Notes: generated from the letters alone by a model not told the origin. A stretch of 64,000 nt of DNA from Pseudolysinimonas_A sp049651805 (GCF_049651805.1 NZ_JBASCU010000019.1:30371-94370); one strand, 5' to 3'. Numbered from the stretch's first letter, positions 1 through 8,777 are shown. Translations and numbers: made by a program.

Positions 1-171
1 CTCACCGACTACTCCGACGCTCTGGAACGAACGAATCCGGGACTGGTCATCCCCGTGTTCACGGTCGACCCGCGCGAGCGCAACCAGATGCAGAACATCC
101 TGCTCACCCTCGTGATCAATATCGAGATGCGCGCCGCGTTCGGTAGCGTCTCTGGGGTGAGATCACTATGA
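1..171 (+). CDS. C-terminal end of a small GTPase-like protein (partial)
   Basis: Only the last 56 residues are in the window; the reading frame is open from base 1 and stops with TGA. The tail has an alternating hydrophobic strand followed by a Asp-Pro-Arg-Glu-Arg turn and a helix, which resembles the end of the MglA/CvnD-type GTPases that sit in actinobacterial operons with Roadblock/LC7 proteins. The stop overlaps the ATG of the Roadblock gene by two bases (ATGA), so the two are probably translated together. The GTPase assignment is mainly by context and is uncertain; no nucleotide-binding motif lies in the visible part. Confidence 0.45.
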   Translation, partial: LTDYSDALERTNPGLVIPVFTVDPRERNQMQNILLTLVINIEMRAAFGSVSGVRSL

Positions 172-560
172 GCACCGGACTTCACATGAAGCCCGACGTG
201 GTGGAGGCCGCATCGAGTCTCCTCACGGAGATGAGCGCCGCAACGAGTTCTCTCACCTACGCCGCACTGCTGACCGACGACGGCTTCGACGTCGCCCGGT
301 TCCCGGTCAAGACCGACGGTGAGAGGTTTGCCGGGATGGCGAGCTCGATGCAAGCGCTCGGCGACGCCGTGACCCATGAGCTGAACATCGGCGCCAGCGA
401 GTACATCATCATCGCGTCGGGCAAGGGTCACGTCGTGCAACTGCGGGTGCCGGGACAGGAACTCGTGCTCTCTGCGCTCTTCGACAACGATGCGACGGTC
501 GGACACGCTCTGGCCGTCGCGCGATCGTTCGCGCAGAAGACCGCCGACCTGCTCGCCTAG
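168..560 (+). CDS. Roadblock/LC7 domain protein
   Basis: A 130-residue protein made of one Roadblock/LC7 domain, the fold of dynein light chains and of the MglB GTPase-activating protein. The typical pattern is visible: an N-terminal helix, a strand with Ala-Leu-Leu-Thr-Asp-Asp-Gly, a central helix with Met-Ala-Ser-Ser-Met and paired strands around residues 85-105. In actinobacteria such proteins act with a GTPase in signalling modules. Here the preceding gene looks like that GTPase and overlaps by ATGA, which supports a co-translated regulator/GTPase pair. The output of the module cannot be told from the window. Confidence 0.75.
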   Translation: MSTGLHMKPDVVEAASSLLTEMSAATSSLTYAALLTDDGFDVARFPVKTDGERFAGMASSMQALGDAVTHELNIGASEYIIIASGKGHVVQLRVPGQELVLSALFDNDATVGHALAVARSFAQKTADLLA

Positions 561-606
561 GTGGATCGCCGACCGCGGCGCTGGGGAAAAAGCTAACGTG
601 GACGGC

Positions 607-906
607 ATGGCTGTTTTCTCCCCCGAGGTCGTCTCCGCGGTGCTGCACCACATGAACGACGACCACATCGAGGACAACGTGCTCATCGTGCGGGCCTTCG
701 CCGATCGTGAGGTGCGCGACGCGTCGATGCACGACCTCGACGAGCACGGCGGCACGTGGCACTACGAGTTCGAGGGCGAGCGGGCAGAGCTGCGCATCCC
801 CTGGCCCGGCGCCCCCCTGAGCGAGCGCGCCGACATCCGCCGCGACATCGTCGCCCTCTACGACGCGGCCTGCGAGAAGCTGGGCGTCGCGGCTCGGCCG
901 CACTGA
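607..906 (+). CDS. DUF2470 domain protein
   Basis: A 99-residue protein beginning Met-Ala-Val-Phe-Ser-Pro. It shows the DUF2470 hallmark His-His-Met-Asn-Asp-Asp-His near residues 12-18, followed by a mixed alpha/beta body. DUF2470 is found alone or at the end of heme-utilisation and pyridoxamine-oxidase-like proteins and is thought to bind heme-type ligands or FMN partners; its own function here is unknown. A GTG nine bases upstream is an alternative start; neither has a strong ribosome binding site. A heme oxygenase lies 2.8 kb away, but there is no operon link. Confidence 0.7.
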   Translation: MAVFSPEVVSAVLHHMNDDHIEDNVLIVRAFADREVRDASMHDLDEHGGTWHYEFEGERAELRIPWPGAPLSERADIRRDIVALYDAACEKLGVAARPH

Positions 907-917
907 GTGACCCGGCC

Positions 918-1286
918 GTGCGCTCGCTGCTCCGTTCACCCAACCGCATCGTCGCGCTCGCTCTCGGTGTCGCGTTCGCCGGGTATGCCGTCTTCGCTGC
1001 GCTCACCGCCCGCCCGCTTCTGTTCGCGCTCTTCGCCATTGCGGCCACCGCGCTGGTCGTGGCCGCGCTGCTCGGCATCGCGGCGGCGCGGATCGCCAAC
1101 ATCGTCGCCGGAACGGCGTGGCTCGTGCTCGGGTACGCGGGGTTGTTCCTCGTCGGCACCGAATTCAACGTGCTGCGACTCGGAGCAATCGGCGAGGTCG
1201 TGCTCTTCGCGGCCGCGACCGTGCATCTGGCGGTCGGGCTCGGGGCTCGGCGGGATGTCGCCGCCCTTCCACGGCCCGAGGCCTGA
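918..1286 (+). CDS. Small membrane protein, DUF4383-like
   Basis: About 122 residues with four hydrophobic segments and a basic N-terminus (Arg-Ser-Leu-Leu-Arg-Ser-Pro-Asn-Arg). The arrangement and the final His-Leu-Ala-Val-Gly-Leu-Gly-Ala motif resemble DUF4383 proteins, integral membrane proteins of unknown role common in actinobacteria. The frame is open far upstream and no ATG is available, so the GTG chosen is the most likely start; a CTG overlapping the stop of the previous gene is the alternative. The gene follows the DUF2470 gene almost directly and may be cotranscribed. Confidence 0.5.
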   Translation: MRSLLRSPNRIVALALGVAFAGYAVFAALTARPLLFALFAIAATALVVAALLGIAAARIANIVAGTAWLVLGYAGLFLVGTEFNVLRLGAIGEVVLFAAATVHLAVGLGARRDVAALPRPEA

Positions 1287-1393
1287 ACCCGCGGCTGCCT
1301 GCCACGTTCGGCGTCATCTGTCGACCCCCTGGCCCGCCCGACTTCGTCGGCGCAGGCTGGAATCTCAGAACGATCCACGAAGGAGGGTCAACC

Positions 1394-1564
1394 ATGGGAC
1401 TGGATGACAAGGCCCGCAACGCCGCGCAGGACCTCGGCGGCAAGGCCAAGGAAGCCGTCGGCGACGCGACCGACAACGAGCGGCTCGAAGCCGAGGGCAA
1501 CGCCGACCAGGCCGGCGCGAACATCAAGCAGGCGGGCGAGAACGTCAAGGACGCCTTCCGCTGA
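1394..1564 (+). CDS. CsbD family stress protein
   Basis: A 56-residue hydrophilic, Ala/Lys/Asp-rich protein with the CsbD pattern (Asp-Lys-Ala-Arg-Asn, Lys-Ala-Lys-Glu-Ala-Val-Gly, Glu-Gly-Asn-Ala-Asp-Gln). CsbD-like proteins are general-stress proteins of unknown molecular role, often under an alternative sigma factor. A strong ribosome binding site, AGGAGGG, lies at 1381-1387, seven bases before the ATG. The gene stands alone and ends at a clear stem-loop terminator. Confidence 0.85.
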   Translation: MGLDDKARNAAQDLGGKAKEAVGDATDNERLEAEGNADQAGANIKQAGENVKDAFR

Positions 1565-1573
1565 TTCCTCGAC

Positions 1574-1617
1574 GCGAAAGCGCCCGCCATCCTTCCGGGG
1601 ATGACGGGCGCTTTCGC
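1574..1617. terminator. Bidirectional stem-loop terminator
   Basis: A near-perfect inverted repeat (GCGAAAGCGCCCG against CGGGCGCTTTCGC) sits between the end of the CsbD gene and the end of the convergent LVIVD-repeat gene, so it can stop transcription from both sides. Confidence 0.8.
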
Positions 1618-1630
1618 TGTGGTCAGCCGA

Positions 1631-3481
1631 TCACGGCTGGTACTGGAGGATGTACAGCCCGCTGTCGCGGTCGGAGGCCAGCACATACTGCTGACCGTCG
1701 GGGTGCTGGTACACCTCGACGCCCCAGAAGTTGTTGCCACCCTCGTCGATGAAGTGACCGACTTCCTCCAGGCCATCCGGTCCGTAGCTCACGACCCGGA
1801 ACCCGGCCGCGTAGTACGAGAGGTACGCGAGGTTCTGCGTCGGGTCGGTCGCCACCTCGTGCACGGAGAGGTCGCCGAAACCGTCCGCGTAGGCGGGGTC
1901 TTGGCTCTCCGGCACGAAGTACTGGTCGATGTCGGTCATCGTCTCGGCGTCGTACAGGTGCACGTAGCCCCAGCCGTCGAAGACGGCCTTGACGTCGACA
2001 TCCTGACCGGTCGCCCCGACTGCCGTGGGGATCGCGGTTCCGCCGGCGTCATCGCAGGCGTAGTCGCCCGGGAGTCCGCCCGTGAGAATCCGGAACCCGT
2101 CGGTGCGCGACACGAACACGGCGGGGATGTCGGCGGTCACGAGCATCGTCAGCAACGCCTCGCAGCCGTCGACGCCGGTGCGGTTGAAGACGATCGCGCC
2201 CTCGTATCCGGCGGCCTGGGCGTTCTGCACCTTCACGACGAAGTCGCACACGCCGCGCTCGATGACGGCGACGGATGCCGTGGCATCCGCGGGCGGGATC
2301 GCCGCGGCGTCACACCCCAGGCCCAGGAATCGGGTGCCGCCGGTAAGGCTCGAGTCGGCGTCGATGGCCGGCACGTCGGAGGCCTGCACGGCGGTGAACT
2401 CGGTGCCGTCCTCCATCGTCGCCATCACGCGGTACGGATCGAAGTCCTCATCGGTGGCGATGAAGTACTCGTCGTCGTTGGTGAACTCCGCCTGATGCCC
2501 GTTGCCTTCGGGCGTGATCGTCTCGCCGAACGACGCCCGCACGGGGTCGGCGGCGGCGAAGTCGGTGTCCGAGACGAAGACCGGGTTGGCCGGGTCGTCG
2601 ACGTCGAGCTTGGCGTAGCCGCCATCCCAATACGAGACCAGCATCGTCTGAACCCCGCCGATCTCCTTGACCACCATGTCGTGCAGGAACGTCGAGTCGC
2701 CCTGTACCTCGCCGAGCGGCTGTGCCGTCTGCTCATCGAGCGAGGTCTCGGAGATCAGCACCGGCTTCGACGGGTTGGTGATGTCGAGGATGTCGATGTC
2801 GGTCTCTTCGATGTCGTCCACCAGAGCGGCATAGGCCTTGGCGCCGTCTGTCCACATGTACACGGAGTGGGCTTCGTTCGACTTCGTCTGCGCCTTACCC
2901 GCGACGCTGAAGTCGCCGAATCCTTCGACCAGCTTCTTCGGCTTGGTCGGGTCGGTGACGTCGATGAGCGTCACACCACCGACGCCCTTCGTCTCACCAG
3001 GGCAGATCTCGTTCTGATAGGCGAGCACTTCGCCGGTGAACGACGGGGTCTCGATGTGGATCACCTGCGAACCCTCGCCGCTGAACGTTCCCCGATGGCT
3101 CGGGATGAGGGTCACCAGCTCGGGTGCGGTCGGATCGGAGATGTCAACGACATAGACACCGCCGCGATCGCACTCCGGTTCCCAGTACGCCGTGAGGTAG
3201 GCGTAGTTGCCGTACGCCGAGACGTCGGCGATGCGTCCCGGCTCCTCTTCTCCTTCGAAGAGATCCAGCCTGCCGATCTCGACGACGTTCTCGCTCGACG
3301 CGGGGAGGTGGCCCTCGTCTCCGCCGTTCTGAGCGTCGTCTTGACGCGTCTCCTTGCCGGAGTCCATGACTCCGTCGTCGACGGGTTCGATGCCATCGCG
3401 CGCGAACGCGGGCGCGACGCCCAGCGTCAATGCCACCCCGACGGCTAGAGCGAGTACTCCGGATTTCCTGGCGATCATCAC
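1631..3481 (-). CDS. Secreted LVIVD-repeat protein with a PA domain
   Basis: A 616-residue exported protein. Residues 1-27 form a classical signal peptide ending Ala-Phe-Ala. The body carries repeated units of the LVIVD type (for example Val-Tyr-Val-Val-Asp-Ile-Ser-Asp-Pro and Asp-Ile-Leu-Asp-Ile-Thr-Asn-Pro), which form beta-propeller blades, interrupted around residues 360-470 by a protease-associated (PA) domain with Glu-Arg-Gly-Val-Cys-Asp-Phe-Val-Val-Lys. Such proteins are found on or outside the cell in actinobacteria; the ligand is unknown. A GAGAGGGGAG ribosome binding site precedes the start, and a GTG one codon upstream is an alternative start. Confidence 0.8.
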   Translation of the reverse strand: MMIARKSGVLALAVGVALTLGVAPAFARDGIEPVDDGVMDSGKETRQDDAQNGGDEGHLPASSENVVEIGRLDLFEGEEEPGRIADVSAYGNYAYLTAYWEPECDRGGVYVVDISDPTAPELVTLIPSHRGTFSGEGSQVIHIETPSFTGEVLAYQNEICPGETKGVGGVTLIDVTDPTKPKKLVEGFGDFSVAGKAQTKSNEAHSVYMWTDGAKAYAALVDDIEETDIDILDITNPSKPVLISETSLDEQTAQPLGEVQGDSTFLHDMVVKEIGGVQTMLVSYWDGGYAKLDVDDPANPVFVSDTDFAAADPVRASFGETITPEGNGHQAEFTNDDEYFIATDEDFDPYRVMATMEDGTEFTAVQASDVPAIDADSSLTGGTRFLGLGCDAAAIPPADATASVAVIERGVCDFVVKVQNAQAAGYEGAIVFNRTGVDGCEALLTMLVTADIPAVFVSRTDGFRILTGGLPGDYACDDAGGTAIPTAVGATGQDVDVKAVFDGWGYVHLYDAETMTDIDQYFVPESQDPAYADGFGDLSVHEVATDPTQNLAYLSYYAAGFRVVSYGPDGLEEVGHFIDEGGNNFWGVEVYQHPDGQQYVLASDRDSGLYILQYQP

Positions 3482-3685
3482 GATCGTGCTCCCCTCTCAA
3501 CTGATCCGGCAGGCCGGATCGGCCGATTCGGGCCGGAAGCGGCATTCAAACAGAGCACGGCGGCAAACGCCAGATTCGACGACCGAGACGCAAGAATCGT
3601 GCGTGACACGCTCAATTCGGCCCTTGTTCGGGGGACAGGGAGAAAGAATTCCGCCCGTCGGGCGGGGGTGCCTGTGAGACGATGA

Positions 3686-3699
3686 GGGTCGCCTGACCC
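3686..3699. promoter_or_regulatory. Short inverted repeat in front of the heme oxygenase gene
   Basis: GGGTC, four bases, GACCC lies 11 bases before the start codon and just upstream of the GAGGAGAA ribosome binding site. It could be an operator or a small leader hairpin. The surrounding 19 bases match a DtxR-type iron box at about 11 positions, which is suggestive only. Confidence 0.25.
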
Positions 3700-3710
3700 C
3701 GAGGAGAACC

Positions 3711-4358
3711 GTGTCCGTCATCCCCTTCTCCCAGGCCCTCCGGGAGCGCACGTGGACCGGCCACGGCGAGAGCGAGGGCGCCGGCTTCATGCACGACCTC
3801 ATGACCGGCAAGGGCACGCGGGAGGATTACGTCGCCCTCGTCGTGCAGCACTATTTCGTCTACGAGGCGCTCGAGTCGGCTGCGAACACGTTCGTCGCGG
3901 ATGCCGAGGCGCGTCCATTCCTCAGCGACCAGCTCACGCGCATGCCCGCCCTCGAAGCCGACCTTGCCTTCCTGCTCGGCGAGGACTGGCGCGACCAGAT
4001 CTCGCCGCTGCCCACAACGGAGCGTTACGTCGCCCGCATCCGCGAGATCGAAGCCGACGGCTGGGTCGGCGGTTTCGTCGCCCATCACTACACCCGCTAC
4101 CTCGGCGACCTTTCGGGCGGGCAGGCGATCGGCCGCCTCATGAAGCGCCATTTCGGGTTCGAGACCAACGGCATCCTGTTCTACCTCTTCGACCAGATCG
4201 CCGACCCGAAGGCGTTCAAGGAGACCTACCGCGACCGACTGGATGCCGCGGGCTGGGATGCCGAGGAACGCGAGCGGGTGATCGACGAGGTGCTCCTGGC
4301 CTACCGGTTCAACGCCGAGATGTTCGAAGACCTCAGCGCCGCCAAAGCTGCCGCCTAG
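3711..4358 (+). CDS. hmuO: Heme oxygenase (biliverdin-producing)
   Basis: A 215-residue cytoplasmic enzyme that opens heme to biliverdin, iron and carbon monoxide. The proximal histidine is in the N-terminal Trp-Thr-Gly-His-Gly motif (His18), and the distal helix carries His-His-Tyr-Thr-Arg-Tyr-Leu-Gly-Asp-Leu-Ser-Gly-Gly-Gln, the family signature. Length and motifs match the HmuO type of corynebacteria. Translation starts at GTG after a strong GAGGAGAACC site. The gene is alone; a heme transporter is not in the window. Iron control is likely from the family, but only a weak candidate site is visible. Confidence 0.92.
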   Translation: MSVIPFSQALRERTWTGHGESEGAGFMHDLMTGKGTREDYVALVVQHYFVYEALESAANTFVADAEARPFLSDQLTRMPALEADLAFLLGEDWRDQISPLPTTERYVARIREIEADGWVGGFVAHHYTRYLGDLSGGQAIGRLMKRHFGFETNGILFYLFDQIADPKAFKETYRDRLDAAGWDAEERERVIDEVLLAYRFNAEMFEDLSAAKAAA

Positions 4359-4363
4359 CCTCG

Positions 4364-4470
4364 CCTCGGTGGTCGAGTAGCCCGCGAAGCGGGCGTGTCG
4401 AGACCCGGCCAGCGTCACACCCTTGTGTGTGGTCTCGACACGCGGCTTTGCCGCTACTCGACCACCGAGT
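4364..4470. repeat. Inverted pair of palindromic (REP-like) units between convergent genes
   Basis: Two units of the recurring element read toward each other: the first near 4367-4406 begins GGTGGTCGAGTAGC, the second near 4429-4468 ends GCTACTCGACCACC. Together with an inner CACAC/GTGTG hairpin they form one long stem-loop exactly between the stops of the heme oxygenase and the helicase genes, so it probably acts as a two-way terminator. Confidence 0.85.
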
Positions 4471-4473
4471 CGG

Positions 4474-5766
4474 TCAGGCCTGGATGCCGGGGATGGGTTG
4501 CGCGGTGGACATGAACCGTTGCACGGCGGGGTCGACGATGATGTCGCTCGGGCGCAGCGGACGGGTGAGGTAGAGGCCTTCGAGTTCGGTGATGCGCGAC
4601 AGCGCGACGTAGGTCTGCCCGGGCGCGAACGAGCGCGGGCCGAGGTCGATGATCGCGCGATCGTAGGTCTTGCCCTGCGACTTGTGGATGGTGACCGCCC
4701 ACGCCAGCCGCAGCGGGAACTGCGTGAACTCGGCCACGACATCCTTGCGCAGCGTCTTGGTGACGGGGGAGTAGGAGTACTTGTAGCGCTCCCAGACCGC
4801 GGGTTGCACCTCGTGGCGTTCGCCGTCGACCTCGACGGTGACGGTGTCGCCGATCTTCACCACCTCGCCGATCGTGCCGTTGACCCAGCGCCGGTCGTTG
4901 CCGACGTCGTTGCGCAGGAACATCACCTGCGCCCCGACTTTGAGTTCGAGTTTCTCGTCGGCCGGGTAGGCGCGGTTGCCGAACTCGCCCGTGACCTCGG
5001 CGACCGCCGACAGCGAACGGCCGGGTAGCCGCCCGAGGCCCTGCGCATTGATGCGGTTCACCGCCGCGTTGGTCGTGGCGAGGGTGATCGCGCCATCCGT
5101 GGGTGCGGGGCGGGCGCCCACCTCGTTGAGTCGGCCCGCCATCTCGGCGGTCACCTGCCCGTGCCGCACCGCGGTGAGCAGCTGCTTGAACTCCAACTCG
5201 TGCTGTCGGTGGATGGTCGTCAGTTCGAAGATGCGCAGGTCGGCTTCGCTCCACACCTTCGCGTCGAAGAACCACATCGAGCGGTAGGTGTCGGCGAAGT
5301 ACGCACGCTCGTCGTTCTCACCCGGAACGGGGGCCAACTGGTACGGGTCACCGAAGAGGATGATCTGCACTCCGCCGAACGCCTCGTGCGGGCGCTGCCG
5401 GGCCTGGCGCAGCGAACGGTCCATGGCATCCAGCAGGTCGGCGTTCACCATCGACACCTCGTCGACGACCAGGGTGTCGATCGCGCTGAGCAGCTTACGG
5501 AGCTCCGGTGGCTGATCGATGTCGTGGTCGGCGATCACCCCGATCGGCAACCGGAAGAGCGAATGGATGGTCTGCCCGCCGACGTTGAGCGCCGCCACCC
5601 CGGTCGGGGCGCAGATCGCGAGGGTGTGGGATGAATGCCACGAGAGGTACTCCAGCAGCGTCGACTTGCCCGTTCCGGCCCGACCGGTGACGAAGATGTG
5701 ATCCCGCGTGTTCTCGATCGCCGCGACCACCGCCTCCTGCTCGGGCGACAGTTCGGGAAGATCCAC
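4474..5766 (-). CDS. PIF1/RecD-like ATP-dependent DNA helicase
   Basis: A 430-residue superfamily 1B helicase. Walker A is Gly-Arg-Ala-Gly-Thr-Gly-Lys-Ser-Thr at about residues 27-35, the Walker B region has Val-Val-Asp-Glu-Val-Ser-Met near residue 98, a Gly-Asp-Pro-Tyr-Gln-Leu motif follows, and the C-terminal Trp-Ala-Val-Thr-Ile-His-Lys-Ser-Gln-Gly motif is that of PIF1/RecD. PIF1-type enzymes unwind DNA 5'-3' and remove obstacles to forks; the role here is inferred. The start is a GTG with a TAGAGT hexamer six bases upstream, so the message is probably leaderless. A divergent gene starts 58 bases away. Confidence 0.85.
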   Translation of the reverse strand: MDLPELSPEQEAVVAAIENTRDHIFVTGRAGTGKSTLLEYLSWHSSHTLAICAPTGVAALNVGGQTIHSLFRLPIGVIADHDIDQPPELRKLLSAIDTLVVDEVSMVNADLLDAMDRSLRQARQRPHEAFGGVQIILFGDPYQLAPVPGENDERAYFADTYRSMWFFDAKVWSEADLRIFELTTIHRQHELEFKQLLTAVRHGQVTAEMAGRLNEVGARPAPTDGAITLATTNAAVNRINAQGLGRLPGRSLSAVAEVTGEFGNRAYPADEKLELKVGAQVMFLRNDVGNDRRWVNGTIGEVVKIGDTVTVEVDGERHEVQPAVWERYKYSYSPVTKTLRKDVVAEFTQFPLRLAWAVTIHKSQGKTYDRAIIDLGPRSFAPGQTYVALSRITELEGLYLTRPLRPSDIIVDPAVQRFMSTAQPIPGIQA

Positions 5767-5823
5767 CGGGCAACTCTAATCCGCGCGAGCCGAGCGACCC
5801 GGGCGACTTCGTAGGATGCAGGA

Positions 5824-6795
5824 ATGCGACGCGTGGTGGTGGCCTGGGTGGTCGCGATCGCAATTCTCGTCGGGGCGGGGGCCGGGGCGGTACTCGTGCT
5901 CAACGCCACGGCATTCGGCGCGGCGGGGTTTGTGCGGGTGTACCTCGAGGCGATCGCCCGAGGGGATGCCGAGGGGGCGCTGCAGCTGCCCGGGGTCACG
6001 ATCGACCCGGGCCTGCGCGACGACTTTCTCGTCGACGAGGCCCTCGCCGGCATCACGGGCCTACGCGAGATCTCGACGATCCGCACCGACGACGGCACCG
6101 AAGTCGTGACCTTCGCGTGGACGGTCGGCGCCACCGAATCGCAGTCGAGCTTCACGGTCGAACGCACCGGGTCTCGGCTGGGCCTCTTTCCGGAGTGGGC
6201 CTTCGCCGACCCCCCGATCGCCGCCCTCGAGCTCACCGTCGCGAACGACGCGCGCTTCGATCTCAACGGGGTGGCGGCATCCTCGGGCGTCGCCGCCGCC
6301 GAAGCGGTCGCGTACGCGGTGCTGGTACCGGGTGTCTACCGCGTCGACCACACCTCCACGTACCTGCGGGCCCGCGCGGTCGACCCGGTCGCCGACACCC
6401 CCGGCTCGTCGGTCGCCGCGACCCTCGAGGTGTTACCGACGGAAGCGTTCCGCGAGCAGATCACCGCGCAGGTGCACGAGCATCTCACCGAGTGCGCGAC
6501 CCAGGGGGTGCTCTTTCCGACCGCGTGCCCGTTCGGCCGACCGATTCCGAACCGCGTCGTGTCGACGCCCGGGTGGTCCATCGTCGAACTCCCCGACCTC
6601 ACCGTAGAACCCGGGGCCGCGTTCGGCACCTGGCTCGTGCCCCCCGCCGACGGCGTCGCGCACCTCACCGTCGACGTGCAGTCGCTGTTCGACGGCAGCA
6701 TCTCGACCCTCGACGAAGACGTGCCCTTCGCGGCCAGCTACCTCGTCACGATCGGCGCTGACGACACCACGTTGTTGATCCAGCCGCAGCTCTAG
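5824..6795 (+). CDS. Membrane-anchored protein of unknown function
   Basis: A 323-residue protein with one N-terminal transmembrane helix (residues 4-27) and a large extracytoplasmic part containing two Ig-like beta-rich stretches, one with a Cys pair near Glu-Cys-Ala-Thr-Gln and Thr-Ala-Cys-Pro-Phe. The N-terminal part after the membrane segment (Phe-Val-Arg-Val-Tyr-Leu-Glu-Ala-Ile-Ala-Arg-Gly-Asp) resembles small lumen domains of the NTF2/DUF4878 type. I do not recognise a specific family. TAGGAT six bases before the ATG suggests a leaderless start. Its stop overlaps the convergent CopD-CtaG gene by three bases. Confidence 0.7.
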   Translation: MRRVVVAWVVAIAILVGAGAGAVLVLNATAFGAAGFVRVYLEAIARGDAEGALQLPGVTIDPGLRDDFLVDEALAGITGLREISTIRTDDGTEVVTFAWTVGATESQSSFTVERTGSRLGLFPEWAFADPPIAALELTVANDARFDLNGVAASSGVAAAEAVAYAVLVPGVYRVDHTSTYLRARAVDPVADTPGSSVAATLEVLPTEAFREQITAQVHEHLTECATQGVLFPTACPFGRPIPNRVVSTPGWSIVELPDLTVEPGAAFGTWLVPPADGVAHLTVDVQSLFDGSISTLDEDVPFAASYLVTIGADDTTLLIQPQL

Positions 6796-8777
6796 CCGCG
6801 CTTCGAGCGCTGGGCGAGGCTGGACCGCCGGGAAAGCATGGCGTTGTACGCGGCGAGCTCGGCATCCCCGTCGCGGTCGGCAGCCCGATCGGAACGCTTC
6901 GCCTCGCGGGTGTCGCTGCGGTTCCACAGAATCGCCACGAGAACCGCGAGCACGACCGTCGGGATCTCGCCCACACTCCACGCGATGCCCCCCGCCGCCT
7001 GTTGATCTTCGAGCGGTGGCAACCCCCAGGTGCGGCCCATCGCGCCGTACCAGTCGGCGAGCAGCAGCCCGTGGCTCTCGACGAGCGACAGGCCGAAGAA
7101 CGCGTGCAACGCCATCGTCGCCAACAGCAGGATGAGGCGTAGCGGATACGGCGGGCGCCCCGCAACCGGGTCGATGCCGACGACGGCCTGCGCGAACAGG
7201 TAGCCGGTGAGCAGGAAGTGCACGATCATCCAGGTGTGCCCGACATGCTCCTCGGTCGCCCAGCGGAAGATCGGCGTGTAGTAGAAGACCCAGAGGGATG
7301 CCGCGAAGAGCCCCCCGGCGACGAGCGGATGCGTGAGCACCGCCGCGTACCGGGAGTGCACGAGCAACAGAATCCATTCGCGTGGCCCGCGGCTCTCGTC
7401 ATCCCGTTTGCGGATGGCACGTAGCGCGAGCGTGAGCGGCGCGCTCAGCACGAGCAGCACGGGGATCGCCATGCCGAGCAGCATGTGCCCGAGCATGTGC
7501 GCGCTGAACAGGTATTGCTCGTACACGTTGAGCGGGCCGCTCGTCACCCAGAGCAACGTGAGCATGCCGGTCACCCACAGCACGGTGCGCAGGACGGGCC
7601 AGCGGTCGCCGCGGCGGTGCAGCCGCCACACGCCGGCGAGGTAGAAGAAGATGCCGAACCCCACCACGAGCAGCCACAACAGGTCGAGATCCCACGCGGT
7701 GAGCCAGCGGTCCGCGGTGAACTCGGGAGGCAGCGGCTTGCCGGTGAGGATCTCCGCGGCGGTCAGGGCCGTCGGCGGCGGCGGCTCCGCAGGAACCGGG
7801 GTGGCCGTGCGGGCGAGGGCTGCCGCGACACCCGACGCGCCACCCATCACGGCGAGTTCCGACGCGACGAGCAGCCAGAACCAGCGCGGGGCAGCACCCG
7901 CGGCGATCTTCCCGACGAGAACCCGCCGCTGGAGCGCACCGAGCACGCCGAGCAGCAGGAGCGCCGCCACCTTCGCGATCACCAGGGCGCCGTACGGGGA
8001 GAGCAGGCTCGGCAGGTCGCCGATTCTGATGCTCGCGCTCACGTAGCCCGACGCCGCGACGACGACGAAACAGACGACCGCGACCGCCGAGTATCGCGGC
8101 AGCACGGCGGCGAGCCGACCGGGCGTGAGTTGAGAGCGCAAGAGCACGAGGGTGATCAGCCCGCCGAGCCAGATCGCGGCGAAGACGGTGTGCAGCCAGA
8201 TCGCGGTCACCGCCGCATCGTGGGTCTCGGTGCCGGCGGCGTGACCGCCGTCTTCGGCGAGCGGTACGAGCCCCAGCACGGCCGCGACGGTGACGAACGC
8301 CAGCACGACGCGGTTGCGCACAACGAAACAGATGACCGTCAGCACGGCACCGACGAGTACCAGGATGAGCCACGCCCGACCCAGCGGTAACTGCGTCAGG
8401 AAGGTGGCGAGGGCCGGGCCGTACCCCTCGTCGAACGACAACCCGTCGCCCTGGTAGATGCTCGAGAAGGTGAGGTAGGTCGTGATCGCGCCGCCTACCG
8501 CCCAGACCCCGGCCCCGGCTGCGGCGACGTCGAGTGCCCGACCGAACTCGTCGGCCGACGGGCTCAGCGCGAACAGGGCGAGCAGCAGCGCCCCGAGCGT
8601 CGTCGCGATGCCCAGGTTCGTGACCAGCTTCGCGATCGGAAGCCCCCACAGCACGGCGGGATCGCCCCCGAGAACTCCCGGCTCGGCGCCGCCGCCCACC
8701 GCGAGCGCGGCGCTGACCGCCGCAAACGCTGCGATCAGCAGCGCGGCCGGCCCCGCGACCCAGGCGATTCGTGACAC
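6792..8777 (-). CDS. CopD-CtaG fusion: copper resistance/cytochrome c oxidase assembly membrane protein
   Basis: A 661-residue polytopic membrane protein with two joined domains. The N-terminal half (to about residue 330) has the CopD pattern of copper import/resistance proteins, including His-Thr-Val-Phe-Ala-Ala-Ile-Trp-Leu-Gly-Gly. The C-terminal half (about 370-640) has the CtaG pattern with Ser-Ala-His-Met-Leu-Gly-His-Met-Leu-Leu and conserved membrane histidines, the type linked to cytochrome c oxidase assembly. The fused form is typical of actinobacteria. It starts with GTG six bases after TAGGCT, so it is probably leaderless. It points to copper handling for respiratory oxidases. Confidence 0.85.
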   Translation of the reverse strand: MSRIAWVAGPAALLIAAFAAVSAALAVGGGAEPGVLGGDPAVLWGLPIAKLVTNLGIATTLGALLLALFALSPSADEFGRALDVAAAGAGVWAVGGAITTYLTFSSIYQGDGLSFDEGYGPALATFLTQLPLGRAWLILVLVGAVLTVICFVVRNRVVLAFVTVAAVLGLVPLAEDGGHAAGTETHDAAVTAIWLHTVFAAIWLGGLITLVLLRSQLTPGRLAAVLPRYSAVAVVCFVVVAASGYVSASIRIGDLPSLLSPYGALVIAKVAALLLLGVLGALQRRVLVGKIAAGAAPRWFWLLVASELAVMGGASGVAAALARTATPVPAEPPPPTALTAAEILTGKPLPPEFTADRWLTAWDLDLLWLLVVGFGIFFYLAGVWRLHRRGDRWPVLRTVLWVTGMLTLLWVTSGPLNVYEQYLFSAHMLGHMLLGMAIPVLLVLSAPLTLALRAIRKRDDESRGPREWILLLVHSRYAAVLTHPLVAGGLFAASLWVFYYTPIFRWATEEHVGHTWMIVHFLLTGYLFAQAVVGIDPVAGRPPYPLRLILLLATMALHAFFGLSLVESHGLLLADWYGAMGRTWGLPPLEDQQAAGGIAWSVGEIPTVVLAVLVAILWNRSDTREAKRSDRAADRDGDAELAAYNAMLSRRSSLAQRSKRG

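Noticed and set aside
1601..3448. A 615-codon open frame on the plus strand
   Set aside because: It is the exact antisense of the LVIVD/PA-domain gene. That gene has a signal peptide, domains and a ribosome binding site; the plus frame has none and is an effect of high GC.
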